DNA of 64,000 nucleotides, taken from positions 2,294,001 through 2,358,000 of the forward strand of contig NZ_CP032134.1 of the NCBI RefSeq assembly GCF_002165375.2, written 5' to 3'. Below the pieces are notes generated by a model. It searched no databases, was not told where the DNA came from, and saw nothing but the letters and a program-made list of their open reading frames with translations. Positions within the stretch are counted from its first letter, which is position 1. Every line of letters begins with the position of its first letter. Both the position numbers and the translations under genes were made by a program. Source of the DNA: Acinetobacter chinensis (GTDB taxonomy: Bacteria; Pseudomonadota; Gammaproteobacteria; Pseudomonadales; Moraxellaceae). Below are positions 25,050 to 33,082 of this stretch, piece after piece.

Positions 25050-25958
25050 TTAATCCTGCTGGAATGAATCAAAATCTCGGTTCCAGCCCAGCTTTGTTCT
25101 GCATGCCATGTAGAAGTCATAGCCAGGTGGATGTAATAAATTCAGTTTATACGGATGCTTACGGATGTGTAAACCATCACCTACATTTAATGAAACACTG
25201 TGCTGCCCATCGGCACTGACCATCGGTAAAACACGGTTTTCACGGATCACAATTTTAATTTCACTCTGTCCACCCACAACCACCGGACGCGAAGACAGCG
25301 TATGTGGATGCATCGGAACCAGTGCAATGGCATCCATACTTGGGTGCAGAATCGGACCACCACCTGACAGCGCATAGGCAGTTGAACCTGTTGGTGTTGA
25401 AACAATCAGACCATCACTGTGCTGTCTATATACGTACTGACCATCAATATGCAGATCAAAATCAATCATGTGTACCGACTTACCTGAATGCAGTACAACA
25501 TCATTCAGTGCAATCGCTTCATAGATGATTTCACCTTTGGAACGCACTTCCATTTCAAGCAGAAAACGTCTGTCATGCTGAAACTGTCCCTGGAGCACCT
25601 GATCCAGTTTAAAGATTACTTCGGTCGGGGTAATATCCGTCAGAAATCCAAGACGACCACGGTTGACCCCTATCACAGGTGTATTGTACTTCACCAGCGC
25701 ACGGGCAGCATGCAGTAAGGAGCCGTCACCACCAACCACGATGACCAGATCCACTACTTCTCCGAGCAGCGCACGGCTGACCGTCTGTGTATTTTTATAA
25801 GGAACCAGTTCGGCTGTTTCTGAATCAAAAACAGGATGTAAACCCAGATTAAGTAAATGATCATGAATGAGACTTAATGTTTCGACTACTGACGATTTAT
25901 CTGGTCGCCCAATTAATCCAATGTTCCGAAAAGTCTTATGTGATATTTGCACCTGCAT
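25050..25958 (-). CDS. nadK: NAD(+) kinase
   Basis: This 302-residue cytosolic enzyme phosphorylates NAD+ to NADP+. The signature GGDGSLLHAAR is near residue 75, with VNRGRLGFLTDI following. The second signature is SDGLIVSTPTGSTAYALSGG, then GPIL and HTLSSRPVV. The first of two adjacent ATGs is only 2 bases from GGAG, while the second (25958) has correct spacing and gives the usual start MQVQISHKTFRNIGLIG. It is divergent from mrcB and heads the nadK-yeaC pair. Confidence 0.95.
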   Translation of the reverse strand: MQVQISHKTFRNIGLIGRPDKSSVVETLSLIHDHLLNLGLHPVFDSETAELVPYKNTQTVSRALLGEVVDLVIVVGGDGSLLHAARALVKYNTPVIGVNRGRLGFLTDITPTEVIFKLDQVLQGQFQHDRRFLLEMEVRSKGEIIYEAIALNDVVLHSGKSVHMIDFDLHIDGQYVYRQHSDGLIVSTPTGSTAYALSGGGPILHPSMDAIALVPMHPHTLSSRPVVVGGQSEIKIVIRENRVLPMVSADGQHSVSLNVGDGLHIRKHPYKLNLLHPPGYDFYMACRTKLGWNRDFDSFQQD

Positions 25959-26141
25959 CATCGCTCCGCCAGGGTTCGTCTTTATAATAGCATTATCATG
26001 TTTGTTTTAAAAAACCTTTAAACTGAGTAACCGGTTCATTTTTTTATTCAATGAATTTGTATTGTTTCAAAGATTAAATATTGCAAATTGACGAAAAGCT
26101 TCGCATGATTAGCACAATTTATCAGGGTTTTATCTTTATAT

Positions 26142-28541
26142 ATGAAGTCTGAACGTGGTATTGGTTTCTTTGCACTTATTTTCTCAGTACTGGTCATTGG
26201 TATTTTTGTAGTCTTCAGTATCTACCTGATCCGACTTGATAATATTGTGCGTGAAAAATTTGAAGGGAAACGATGGGACATACCTGCAAAAGTATTTGCC
26301 CGCCCTCTTGAAGTGTATACCAATGCCCCTGTATCTCAGACTGATTTTGAACAGGAACTGAAACTGCTCAGTTACAAAAATACAGACAGCTATGCAAAAT
26401 CGGGAAATTATGTTTCATCTGGAAACACCCTGTATGTACATACCCGCGGCTTTGATTTTGGTGACAGTGTTGAACCTGAACAGGTACTGAAAGTTTCATT
26501 CACCAACAACAGTATCAGTGAAGTCAGTGCAACCAAACCGTCATCGACCGGACTTGCCCGACTTGAACCTTTACTGATTGGCGGCATTTATCCTCAGCAC
26601 AATGAAGACCGTGTTCTGATTAAACTGACCAATGTTCCTAAACCTCTGATTGAAGCCCTGATTGCAACCGAAGACCGTAATTTTTACCATCACTATGGCA
26701 TTTCAGTCCGTGGTACAGCCCGCGCACTGGTCAGTAATGCAACCGGTGGCAGACGCCAGGGGGGCTCAACGCTGACTCAGCAGCTGGTTAAAAACTTCTA
26801 TCTGACCCCTGAGCGGACTTTAAAACGTAAAGTCAATGAAGCACTGATGGCTTTACTGGTCGAACTTCATTATGACAAAGACGAAATTCTTGAAGCCTAT
26901 TTAAATGAAGTCAATCTTGGGCAGAACGGCAATTATTCCATCAATGGCTATGGTCTTGCTTCCCAGTTCTATTTCGGTCTACCACTGCGTGAACTGAACA
27001 TTGCGCAGCAGGCTTATCTCGTTGGACTGGTTCAGGGACCTACGCTGTACAATCCATGGAAAAATCCTGAAGGTGCAATCAAACGCCGCAATATTGTATT
27101 GAACAATATGGTGGTGATGGGTTATCTGACTCCCGATCAGTTTGAACGTGAATCAGCAAGACCTTTAGGCATACTGGCAAAACCGACTTTGGGTCCTGCA
27201 CGTTTCCCAGACTTCCTTGATATTGTCCGTCGCCAGCTGAAAAGTGAATATCAGGAAAGTGACCTGACCAATCAGGGTCTGCGAATTTTTACAACGCTTG
27301 ATCCAGTTGCCCAGACGCATATTCAGCAGGAGTTTAAAAGCTCCGTTGCACGCCTGGCAAATGCCAATCCTAAAACACTGAAAGATCTCCAGGGCGCTGT
27401 ACTGGTCTCTCACCCTGAAAATGGTGAACTGGTTGCAGCCGTTGGCTCGACTCAGGATTTCACTGGTTTTAACCGGACTCTCGATGCAAAACGTCAGGTC
27501 GGTTCATTGCTGAAACCTGTGATCTACCTCAGTGCCATTGAGTCAGGTCGCTATAACTGGGCAAGCCCTGTTGAAGACAGTTATATCAATATTCAGAGTG
27601 AAGGAAAGTCCTGGACACCGAAAAACTACAGCGGTGGCGAACACGGCGTAGTTCCAATGGCTCAGGCACTTGCCAACTCCTATAACCTTTCTGCTGTCCG
27701 CCTTGGACAGGAGTTTGGTATTGCCACTTTCAGCAATCAGCTGAAAAAATTTGGTGTAGTTTCCAGTATTCCATCATATCCATCTATTTTCCTCGGTGCG
27801 GTAGATATGTCACCTATGGAAATGATGAGCATTTATGGCAACTTTGCTACAGGTGGCTTTAAATATCCGGTTAAATCCATCCGTTCAGTAGTTGACTCAA
27901 ATGGACGGTTACTGGACCGCTACAGCTTGACTGTACAGCAGACCATTGACCCATCCGCAGCCTACATTCTCAACTATGGTTTACAGCAGGTCATGACATC
28001 GGGTACGGGACGTTCAGCATACAACTCTTTACCGCAGGATCTTAAACTTGCCGGCAAGTCAGGAACCACCAATGACACCCGTGATTCATGGTTTGCAGGA
28101 TATTCAGGCAATTATCTCAGTGTTGTATGGCTGGGTCTGGACAACAACAAAGTGACCGGACTGACAGGTTCTTCAGGTGCATTGCCCGTCTGGACCAATG
28201 TCATGAAGCAGTTGCGTCAGAAACCAGTGAACCTGCGCCAGACTGACGATGTACAGTGGCAATGGATTGATAAAAACTCCGGAAACCTTTCAGCTCAGGG
28301 CTGTGAGGGTGCCATGTACATTCCTTTACTGCGTAACAATATTCCACGTCGGGCAACTGCATGCGGTCTGCCTCATTATCAGGTGGAACCTGTTTACAAT
28401 CCCGATACTGAATCCACTCAGCCGCCTGCACAGCAGGAAGATAGAATAGAAAACTATATCCGTGAAAGTGAAGCTGATATGGGACGCGAACTGTCAAACA
28501 GCGACAACCGTGTGATTTCCAGCGGATCTTATAACAACTGA
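26142..28541 (+). CDS. mrcB: Bifunctional penicillin-binding protein 1B
   Basis: This 799-residue class A PBP polymerises glycan strands and cross-links peptides in the periplasm. It has an N-terminal membrane anchor (about 8-30) and a UB2H-like region (about 45-150). The GT51 domain shows EDRNFYHHYG (Glu177), GGSTLTQQL and EAYLNEV (about 251-257). The transpeptidase has SLLK (Ser455-Lys458), SYN (513-515) and KSGTT (639-643). All catalytic motifs are intact, so it is a beta-lactam target. The C-terminal tail is polar and Gln/Asn-rich. A TPR lipoprotein gene that is its likely activator follows 14 bases downstream. Confidence 0.96.
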   Translation: MKSERGIGFFALIFSVLVIGIFVVFSIYLIRLDNIVREKFEGKRWDIPAKVFARPLEVYTNAPVSQTDFEQELKLLSYKNTDSYAKSGNYVSSGNTLYVHTRGFDFGDSVEPEQVLKVSFTNNSISEVSATKPSSTGLARLEPLLIGGIYPQHNEDRVLIKLTNVPKPLIEALIATEDRNFYHHYGISVRGTARALVSNATGGRRQGGSTLTQQLVKNFYLTPERTLKRKVNEALMALLVELHYDKDEILEAYLNEVNLGQNGNYSINGYGLASQFYFGLPLRELNIAQQAYLVGLVQGPTLYNPWKNPEGAIKRRNIVLNNMVVMGYLTPDQFERESARPLGILAKPTLGPARFPDFLDIVRRQLKSEYQESDLTNQGLRIFTTLDPVAQTHIQQEFKSSVARLANANPKTLKDLQGAVLVSHPENGELVAAVGSTQDFTGFNRTLDAKRQVGSLLKPVIYLSAIESGRYNWASPVEDSYINIQSEGKSWTPKNYSGGEHGVVPMAQALANSYNLSAVRLGQEFGIATFSNQLKKFGVVSSIPSYPSIFLGAVDMSPMEMMSIYGNFATGGFKYPVKSIRSVVDSNGRLLDRYSLTVQQTIDPSAAYILNYGLQQVMTSGTGRSAYNSLPQDLKLAGKSGTTNDTRDSWFAGYSGNYLSVVWLGLDNNKVTGLTGSSGALPVWTNVMKQLRQKPVNLRQTDDVQWQWIDKNSGNLSAQGCEGAMYIPLLRNNIPRRATACGLPHYQVEPVYNPDTESTQPPAQQEDRIENYIRESEADMGRELSNSDNRVISSGSYNN

Positions 28542-28555
28542 AGGTTAAGTGTTCC

Positions 28556-29125
28556 ATGATGCTGAAAAAGGTTGCGTATATTAAACCTGCATTTGTTCTT
28601 GGATGTTTACTGTTAGCAGGCTGTCAAAGCCTGCCGACTCCTGAACAGCCTGAAAAAAAGGTCAGACCTCTGCCTGAAAAACCTGCCGAAATCCATACAC
28701 CATCAGGCGTTGTCATAAAACCTTATGACCAGGAAGAAATTATCCGTAAGCAGTTAAAGGTTGTCGTTCCTGAACAGAAGTCCAGCCAGAAATTTGATGA
28801 CGGACATAACCTACCTGCTTTCAGACAGCTCATGCAGCAGGTAAATACAGCATATGCCAAAGAACAATGGAGTGCAGCTGAAACGGCTGCACTGCATGCA
28901 CAGCGTCTGGCACCTCAGTCTCCCGAACCATTTTTATACCTTGCCATGATTGCAAACCGTAAACAGCAACCTGCAAATGCCGAATCACTGGCAAAACGTG
29001 GTTTAAGTTATGCTCAGACTGATGCCATGAAAAAACAGTTATGGCTGAGTATTTTAAAAGCAGGACAGATGCAGAAAAAAACTGCAACTATCCTTCAGGC
29101 TCAGACTGCCCTGAAATCACTCTGA
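28556..29125 (+). CDS. lpoP: TPR-containing outer-membrane lipoprotein, probable PBP1B activator LpoP
   Basis: The 189-residue protein has a lipoprotein signal ending LLLAGC (Cys23), a Pro/Lys-rich linker, and a C-terminal helical domain (about 85-185, QLMQQVNTAYAKEQWSAAET, ALHAQRLAPQSPEPFLYLAM) that looks like tetratricopeptide repeats. It starts 14 bases after mrcB. In Pseudomonas, the TPR lipoprotein LpoP encoded next to PBP1b activates it, and Acinetobacter is reported to have an equivalent. The identity rests on this architecture and context. The Asp at +2 typical of inner-membrane retention is absent (Cys-Gln), so outer-membrane sorting is expected. Confidence 0.75.
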   Translation: MMLKKVAYIKPAFVLGCLLLAGCQSLPTPEQPEKKVRPLPEKPAEIHTPSGVVIKPYDQEEIIRKQLKVVVPEQKSSQKFDDGHNLPAFRQLMQQVNTAYAKEQWSAAETAALHAQRLAPQSPEPFLYLAMIANRKQQPANAESLAKRGLSYAQTDAMKKQLWLSILKAGQMQKKTATILQAQTALKSL

Positions 29126-29149
29126 CAGCATCACCCCAATACACGAGAC

Positions 29150-30052
29150 TCAGTTAAATGTGCTGATTCCCGCAATACCATAACCACCTGACTGCTGCAC
29201 CTGTATCAGATCATTGTGACTGATGCCTCCAAGTGCAAAAACCGGTATATCCACCTGTGTTGCATATTCTTTGAAAAGAGACCAGCCTAGAGGGACAGCA
29301 TCAGGATGAGTCGCTGTTCTGCATACAGGACTCAGCAGAACCGCATCGCAACCGATGTACTGTGCATGTTTCATTGAAATCAGATCATGACAGGCAGCAA
29401 TGTACCGCTTCCCTGCTTTCAGTTCGCCTTTTTTTAATGCCATCAACTGCTGCTGTTTTAAGTGAACCGCTGAAATGCTCTGTTGCTGAACAGTGTTCAG
29501 TTTTTTCCAGAGCTCCATATTCACAATCAGTTTTGGCAGCTCTTCGATGTTCAGCTCTGCAAGCTGTTTCAGACTTTCTGCAGTCACATCGTTACGCCAG
29601 TACAGCAGCTGATCATTTTCCAGTTGCTGACAGACTTCCAGCTGTTCAGAAATTCGGATTTGATGCTTCCACGCCAGTCGGGACACAATACTTTTATTTG
29701 CACTCGGAAAATTCAGTTCAGTCAGTTCCTCTCTGCTGTACCAGGTCCAGGGCTGCTGAATTTCATTTAACAGCTCATCGGGTACTGCTGCATGAAACAG
29801 ATGCAGATTGACTATGACATCATCATATTCGTGACGGATAAAATCAAAATCATTCCACGAACTGATCCCCACACCCACTTCTTCATACACTTCCCGACGG
29901 CAGGCTTCGAGTGGTGTCTCACCCTGTTCAACTTTCCCACCAGGAAATTCATATTTATTGCCCTGATGCTGTTCAGCCTGACGCCAGCCCACGAGTACTT
30001 TATTACGGTGCAGAAGTATCGCAACAGCAACATGGATATTGGGTTTGGACAT
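29150..30052 (-). CDS. mutT: MutT-type Nudix hydrolase fused to a ThiE-like domain
   Basis: The first 130 of 300 residues are a Nudix domain with a full Nudix box (GGKVEQGETPLEACRREVYE, then EVGV), as in 8-oxo-dGTP diphosphatase. That activity removes oxidised nucleotides from the pool. The remainder is a thiamine-phosphate-synthase-like barrel (KRYIAACHD, GCDAVLLSPV, HPDAVPLGW, IPVFALGGISHNDL, GGYGIAGIST). The fusion is known in gamma-proteobacteria; the barrel's activity is not established. Two adjacent ATGs exist at 30055 and 30052. The second has better spacing (7 bases) from GGAG. Confidence 0.88.
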   Translation of the reverse strand: MSKPNIHVAVAILLHRNKVLVGWRQAEQHQGNKYEFPGGKVEQGETPLEACRREVYEEVGVGISSWNDFDFIRHEYDDVIVNLHLFHAAVPDELLNEIQQPWTWYSREELTELNFPSANKSIVSRLAWKHQIRISEQLEVCQQLENDQLLYWRNDVTAESLKQLAELNIEELPKLIVNMELWKKLNTVQQQSISAVHLKQQQLMALKKGELKAGKRYIAACHDLISMKHAQYIGCDAVLLSPVCRTATHPDAVPLGWSLFKEYATQVDIPVFALGGISHNDLIQVQQSGGYGIAGISTFN

Positions 30053-30121
30053 CATTCATCTCCCTGAAATATGACTGAGTGTAACCAGTTCAGTGTTTTT
30101 TATAAAATATGAAAATTTGCA

Positions 30122-30152
30122 TTGACAGGTCTATTCGATAATGATTATCATT
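30122..30152 (+). promoter_or_regulatory. hemP promoter with Fur box
   Basis: A -35 TTGACA (30122-30127) is followed after 18 bases by TATCAT (30146-30151). GATAATGATTATCATT (30137-30152) overlaps the -10 and matches about 15 of 19 positions of the classical Fur consensus. Iron-loaded Fur should block this promoter. Confidence 0.85.
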
Positions 30153-30187
30153 TAAATCGTTCACTATACACCACGGAGTCAACGGAC

Positions 30188-30358
30188 ATGAACGCACCTT
30201 TCAGCTTATTTACACGTAACAATGAAACCGCACATTCACTGCCAATGCTGCATTCCAACAACCTTTTTGCTCTAGGGCGTGAAATACGGATCATGCATGC
30301 AGGGGAAGAATACCGCCTTCGTCTGACACGTAATAACCGACTCATACTCACAAAATAA
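30188..30358 (+). CDS. hemP: Hemin uptake protein HemP
   Basis: A 56-residue protein with the HemP signature near its C-terminus (GREIRIMHAGEEYRLRLTRN then NRLILTK). HemP proteins are small, iron-repressed and needed for or linked to heme uptake in several proteobacteria. No heme receptor gene is adjacent. The ATG at 30188 is preferred because the longer frame would run into the Fur-box promoter. The unit is monocistronic, with a terminator at 30392-30421. Confidence 0.9.
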   Translation: MNAPFSLFTRNNETAHSLPMLHSNNLFALGREIRIMHAGEEYRLRLTRNNRLILTK

Positions 30359-30391
30359 TAAATACATACAGAATAATAAACGTGGGAACAG

Positions 30392-30421
30392 GCAGTATGA
30401 ATCAGCGCATACTGCTTTTTT
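30392..30421 (+). terminator. Rho-independent terminator of hemP
   Basis: GCAGTATG (30392-30399) pairs with CATACTGC (30408-30415), followed by six T's. Confidence 0.9.
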
Positions 30422-30497
30422 AGTTTTTGCATGCTGTCTTTATAACTGTAAACATTCCATCTTTCATGATCATGACAGGCTCAGATCTTTCTTCAGT

Positions 30498-31829
30498 TTA
30501 TGGATGTTCAGAAAAATCAATTCGGACTTTGAAACCATCGGGAGCTGATGCTTCGAAGAACAGCTGACTGTAATGCAGTTCCAGAATTTTCTTACAGATG
30601 GACAGCCCCAGTCCTGAACCTTGAGTTTTTGTACCCAGTACCCGATAAAACCGCTCTCCAAGCCTGCTCAGATCTGCCTGCAGCCCTGGACTCCTGTTGG
30701 CAACAGTCAATACAGCGCCTTTGTTCAGTGCCCGAAGCGAAATACTGACCTCTCCTCTCTCAGGGCTGTAACGAACAGCATTATCCAGCAGATTACGGAT
30801 ACAGCTGAAGATCAGTTCGCGGTTACAGTAAAAATCAACATCCTCAAGATCACTGTCCAACCTTAAAGACTTCTCTTTCAGTCCAGGTTCGATTGTGCCC
30901 AGTGCATCATCCACTATCTGTTTCAGATTATGACGGGCTTTAGCTAACTGATCAGCAGCTTCAGGATCAAGTCTTGCAAGCAGCAATAAATTTTCCAGCA
31001 CCTTTGTCCCACGGTCTACATCCTGTTGTACCACGGCAAGTTCTGAACTCAGCTCAGGAAATTTACGTTTCAGTACCTGCAAACGCATCTGAATAGCCGA
31101 AAGTGGCGAACGCAGTTCATGCGAAGCATCTGCGGTAAAACGCTGTTCTGAAACCAGTGCCTGCTCAAGACGGGAAAGCAACCGGTTCAGTTGCTGAACA
31201 ATAGGCTCTATTTCAAGCAGCTGAGGGGTTTGCTGTACGATTGGACTTAAATCATCTGCACTTTTTTCTGCTATTTTTTCAGATAAATCCTTTAAAGGTC
31301 TGAACTGACGGGCAATGGCATAATGCACAATCAACCACTGCAAAAACCATAAAAACAGCAAAATACCCGCATATCCCAGCAGCGTACTGACAAATGTCTT
31401 AAAACGGACTTTTAAAGGCTGATAAGCAATGACCGTCAGCTGCGTACTCTCATCAGCTGTCTGATAAACACGCCATAACTGACCATCAAACCATTCAAAA
31501 GAGTATTCATTGTCATACGGCTGAGTATTCTGGCGTGGTACGTAATTCATGGAATGTGTCAAAACCTGGTTCTGACTCTGTAACTGATACTGGATATCAA
31601 ATTCATCACTCAGTTCATCCAGCTGAGTACCCGAGCCTGCAACACTGGTCAGATCAGAAATCAGCAACATGTCCGATATCTCATCCATGATCTCATCCTG
31701 CACACTCATGGTCTGATAAACCGAAATGCCAAGCAGTAAGATGAATGCAATCATACCCGCCACGACTGAACTCAGCATGGATGTGCTGACCAGTTTTTTT
31801 TGCAGTGACACCTTTTTGATGGCATCCAT
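30498..31829 (-). CDS. qseC: Sensor histidine kinase, QseC-like
   Basis: A 443-residue membrane kinase with transmembrane segments at about 18-40 and 146-170 flanking a periplasmic sensor. The dimerisation motif is FTADASHELRSPLSA (His237), and the ATPase motifs are NLLDNAVRYSPE, with GSGLGLSICKKILELH near the end. It phosphorylates the response regulator whose stop lies 3 bases upstream. The order ygiW - regulator - kinase matches ygiW-qseBC of enterics, which supports the name. The signal it senses cannot be read from sequence, and PmrB-like kinases are close relatives. Confidence 0.85.
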   Translation of the reverse strand: MDAIKKVSLQKKLVSTSMLSSVVAGMIAFILLLGISVYQTMSVQDEIMDEISDMLLISDLTSVAGSGTQLDELSDEFDIQYQLQSQNQVLTHSMNYVPRQNTQPYDNEYSFEWFDGQLWRVYQTADESTQLTVIAYQPLKVRFKTFVSTLLGYAGILLFLWFLQWLIVHYAIARQFRPLKDLSEKIAEKSADDLSPIVQQTPQLLEIEPIVQQLNRLLSRLEQALVSEQRFTADASHELRSPLSAIQMRLQVLKRKFPELSSELAVVQQDVDRGTKVLENLLLLARLDPEAADQLAKARHNLKQIVDDALGTIEPGLKEKSLRLDSDLEDVDFYCNRELIFSCIRNLLDNAVRYSPERGEVSISLRALNKGAVLTVANRSPGLQADLSRLGERFYRVLGTKTQGSGLGLSICKKILELHYSQLFFEASAPDGFKVRIDFSEHP

Positions 31830-31832
31830 GAC

Positions 31833-32498
31833 TCAGTCCTTCTGCAGATTCATTTTATAACCGAGTCCTCTGACTGTTTTTATATAATGACTGCCTATCT
31901 TTTTACGCAACTGGTAAATAAAGACTTCGATAGCATTACTTTCTATTTCATCACCCCAGGCATATAAAGACTCCTCCAGCTGTTCGCGAGTCACAATATG
32001 TTCTGGGCGCAGCATCAGCTTATGCAGAAGCTGAAATTCTCGGGCAGTCAGATTCACAGGCTGACCATTCAGATGAACGGATTTAGCCACCGGATTCAAT
32101 ACAATATCTCCAAAAGAAATCTGATCGGAAACAGTCTGCTGACGCTGTCTGAGCTGAGTCCGTACCCGTGCAGACAGTTCCTCCAGACTGAAAGGCTTCA
32201 CCAGATAATCATTTGCCCCCATATCCAGTCCTTCCACCCGATCCTGCACTGCATCACGGGCAGTCAGAAAAATAACCGGTGTTTCAGGATGATCCTTACG
32301 CAGTTTTTTCAGAATTTCATCACCACTGGCAACAGGTAAACCACGGTCAAGCAGGACACAATCATATTCATGCTGAGCCAGCGCATGTATGGCATGATCA
32401 CCTCGCTCCACCCAGTCCAGATGATAACCATCCATTTCCAGCCAGGTTTTTATACTTTCTGCCTGAGAAACATCGTCTTCTGCCAGTAATATCCGCAT
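31833..32498 (-). CDS. qseB: OmpR-family response regulator, QseB-like
   Basis: This 221-residue regulator has an acidic pocket EDD (7-9), phospho-acceptor Asp51 (LLDRGLPVASG), and the conserved Lys101 (NDYLVKPF). Its winged-helix DNA-binding domain spans about 125-218 (LTAREFQLLHKLML, IEVFIYQLRKKIG, TVRGLGYKM). It is coupled to the kinase gene by a 3-base gap. A terminator at 32558-32590 lies between it and ygiW, so it either has its own promoter in the 59 bases upstream or relies on read-through. Confidence 0.88.
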   Translation of the reverse strand: MRILLAEDDVSQAESIKTWLEMDGYHLDWVERGDHAIHALAQHEYDCVLLDRGLPVASGDEILKKLRKDHPETPVIFLTARDAVQDRVEGLDMGANDYLVKPFSLEELSARVRTQLRQRQQTVSDQISFGDIVLNPVAKSVHLNGQPVNLTAREFQLLHKLMLRPEHIVTREQLEESLYAWGDEIESNAIEVFIYQLRKKIGSHYIKTVRGLGYKMNLQKD

Positions 32499-32557
32499 TT
32501 TATTTTACCCATCTGTCAGGTACAGCTTTTATCATGCCCTGAAAAACCTGCTGAATC

Positions 32558-32590
32558 AAAAAAACCATATGACGACTCATATGGTTTTTT
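32558..32590 (-). terminator. Intrinsic terminator between ygiW and qseB
   Basis: On the minus strand AAAAAACCATATGA pairs with TCATATGGTTTTTT around CGAC (plus-strand arms 32558-32572 and 32577-32590), giving a strong stem plus a 7-T tail. It lies 43 bases after the ygiW stop. Confidence 0.85.
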
Positions 32591-32632
32591 CAGGTTCATA
32601 CTAAGATCAGTTAATATTAATCCATAGCTCGA

Positions 32633-32998
32633 TCAGAACTGTACAGCATCCACATCAATTTCAACGCGCTTTGCAGGTTTATAATCAATATCCACCTCAC
32701 CAGTAATGGTCACAGGCGTTCTTGCAGAAACAGGCTTACCTTTCCATAGCTCATCATCAATATCTACGGTAATAGTCCCAGTACTGTCACGGAACTGATA
32801 TTTTTCATCACCGATAGCTTTAACGACATAACCTTTCAATTGTACCGGTGAATCATCTTTAAGTGTCAGTGCATGTTTAACCGTAGTCGGCACAGCTTGA
32901 GCAGCAACTGCTGCCTGATTGACAGGAGTGTTCGCCATTGCAAATGTGGTGCTGCCTACAATACCCGCAACCATTAAAGCTTTCGAAAATACGTTCAT
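32633..32998 (-). CDS. ygiW: YgiW/YdeI family periplasmic OB-fold stress protein
   Basis: A 121-residue protein with a signal peptide (cleavage near TTFAMA, about residue 22). One bacterial OB-fold (BOF) domain follows: ALTLKDDSPVQLKGYVV, KYQFRDSTGTITVDIDDELW and VTITGEVDIDY. Relatives help cells survive peroxide, metal or antimicrobial-peptide stress. It is immediately upstream of the qseBC-like pair on the same strand, as in E. coli, but a terminator lies in between. Confidence 0.9.
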   Translation of the reverse strand: MNVFSKALMVAGIVGSTTFAMANTPVNQAAVAAQAVPTTVKHALTLKDDSPVQLKGYVVKAIGDEKYQFRDSTGTITVDIDDELWKGKPVSARTPVTITGEVDIDYKPAKRVEIDVDAVQF

Positions 32999-33082
32999 TT
33001 CTTCTTCCTCATCGACTTGTTCAGTTATCTGATGCAGTCATTAAATCAAACAAACATGAGGTGAATCTTAAGATGAAGCATT

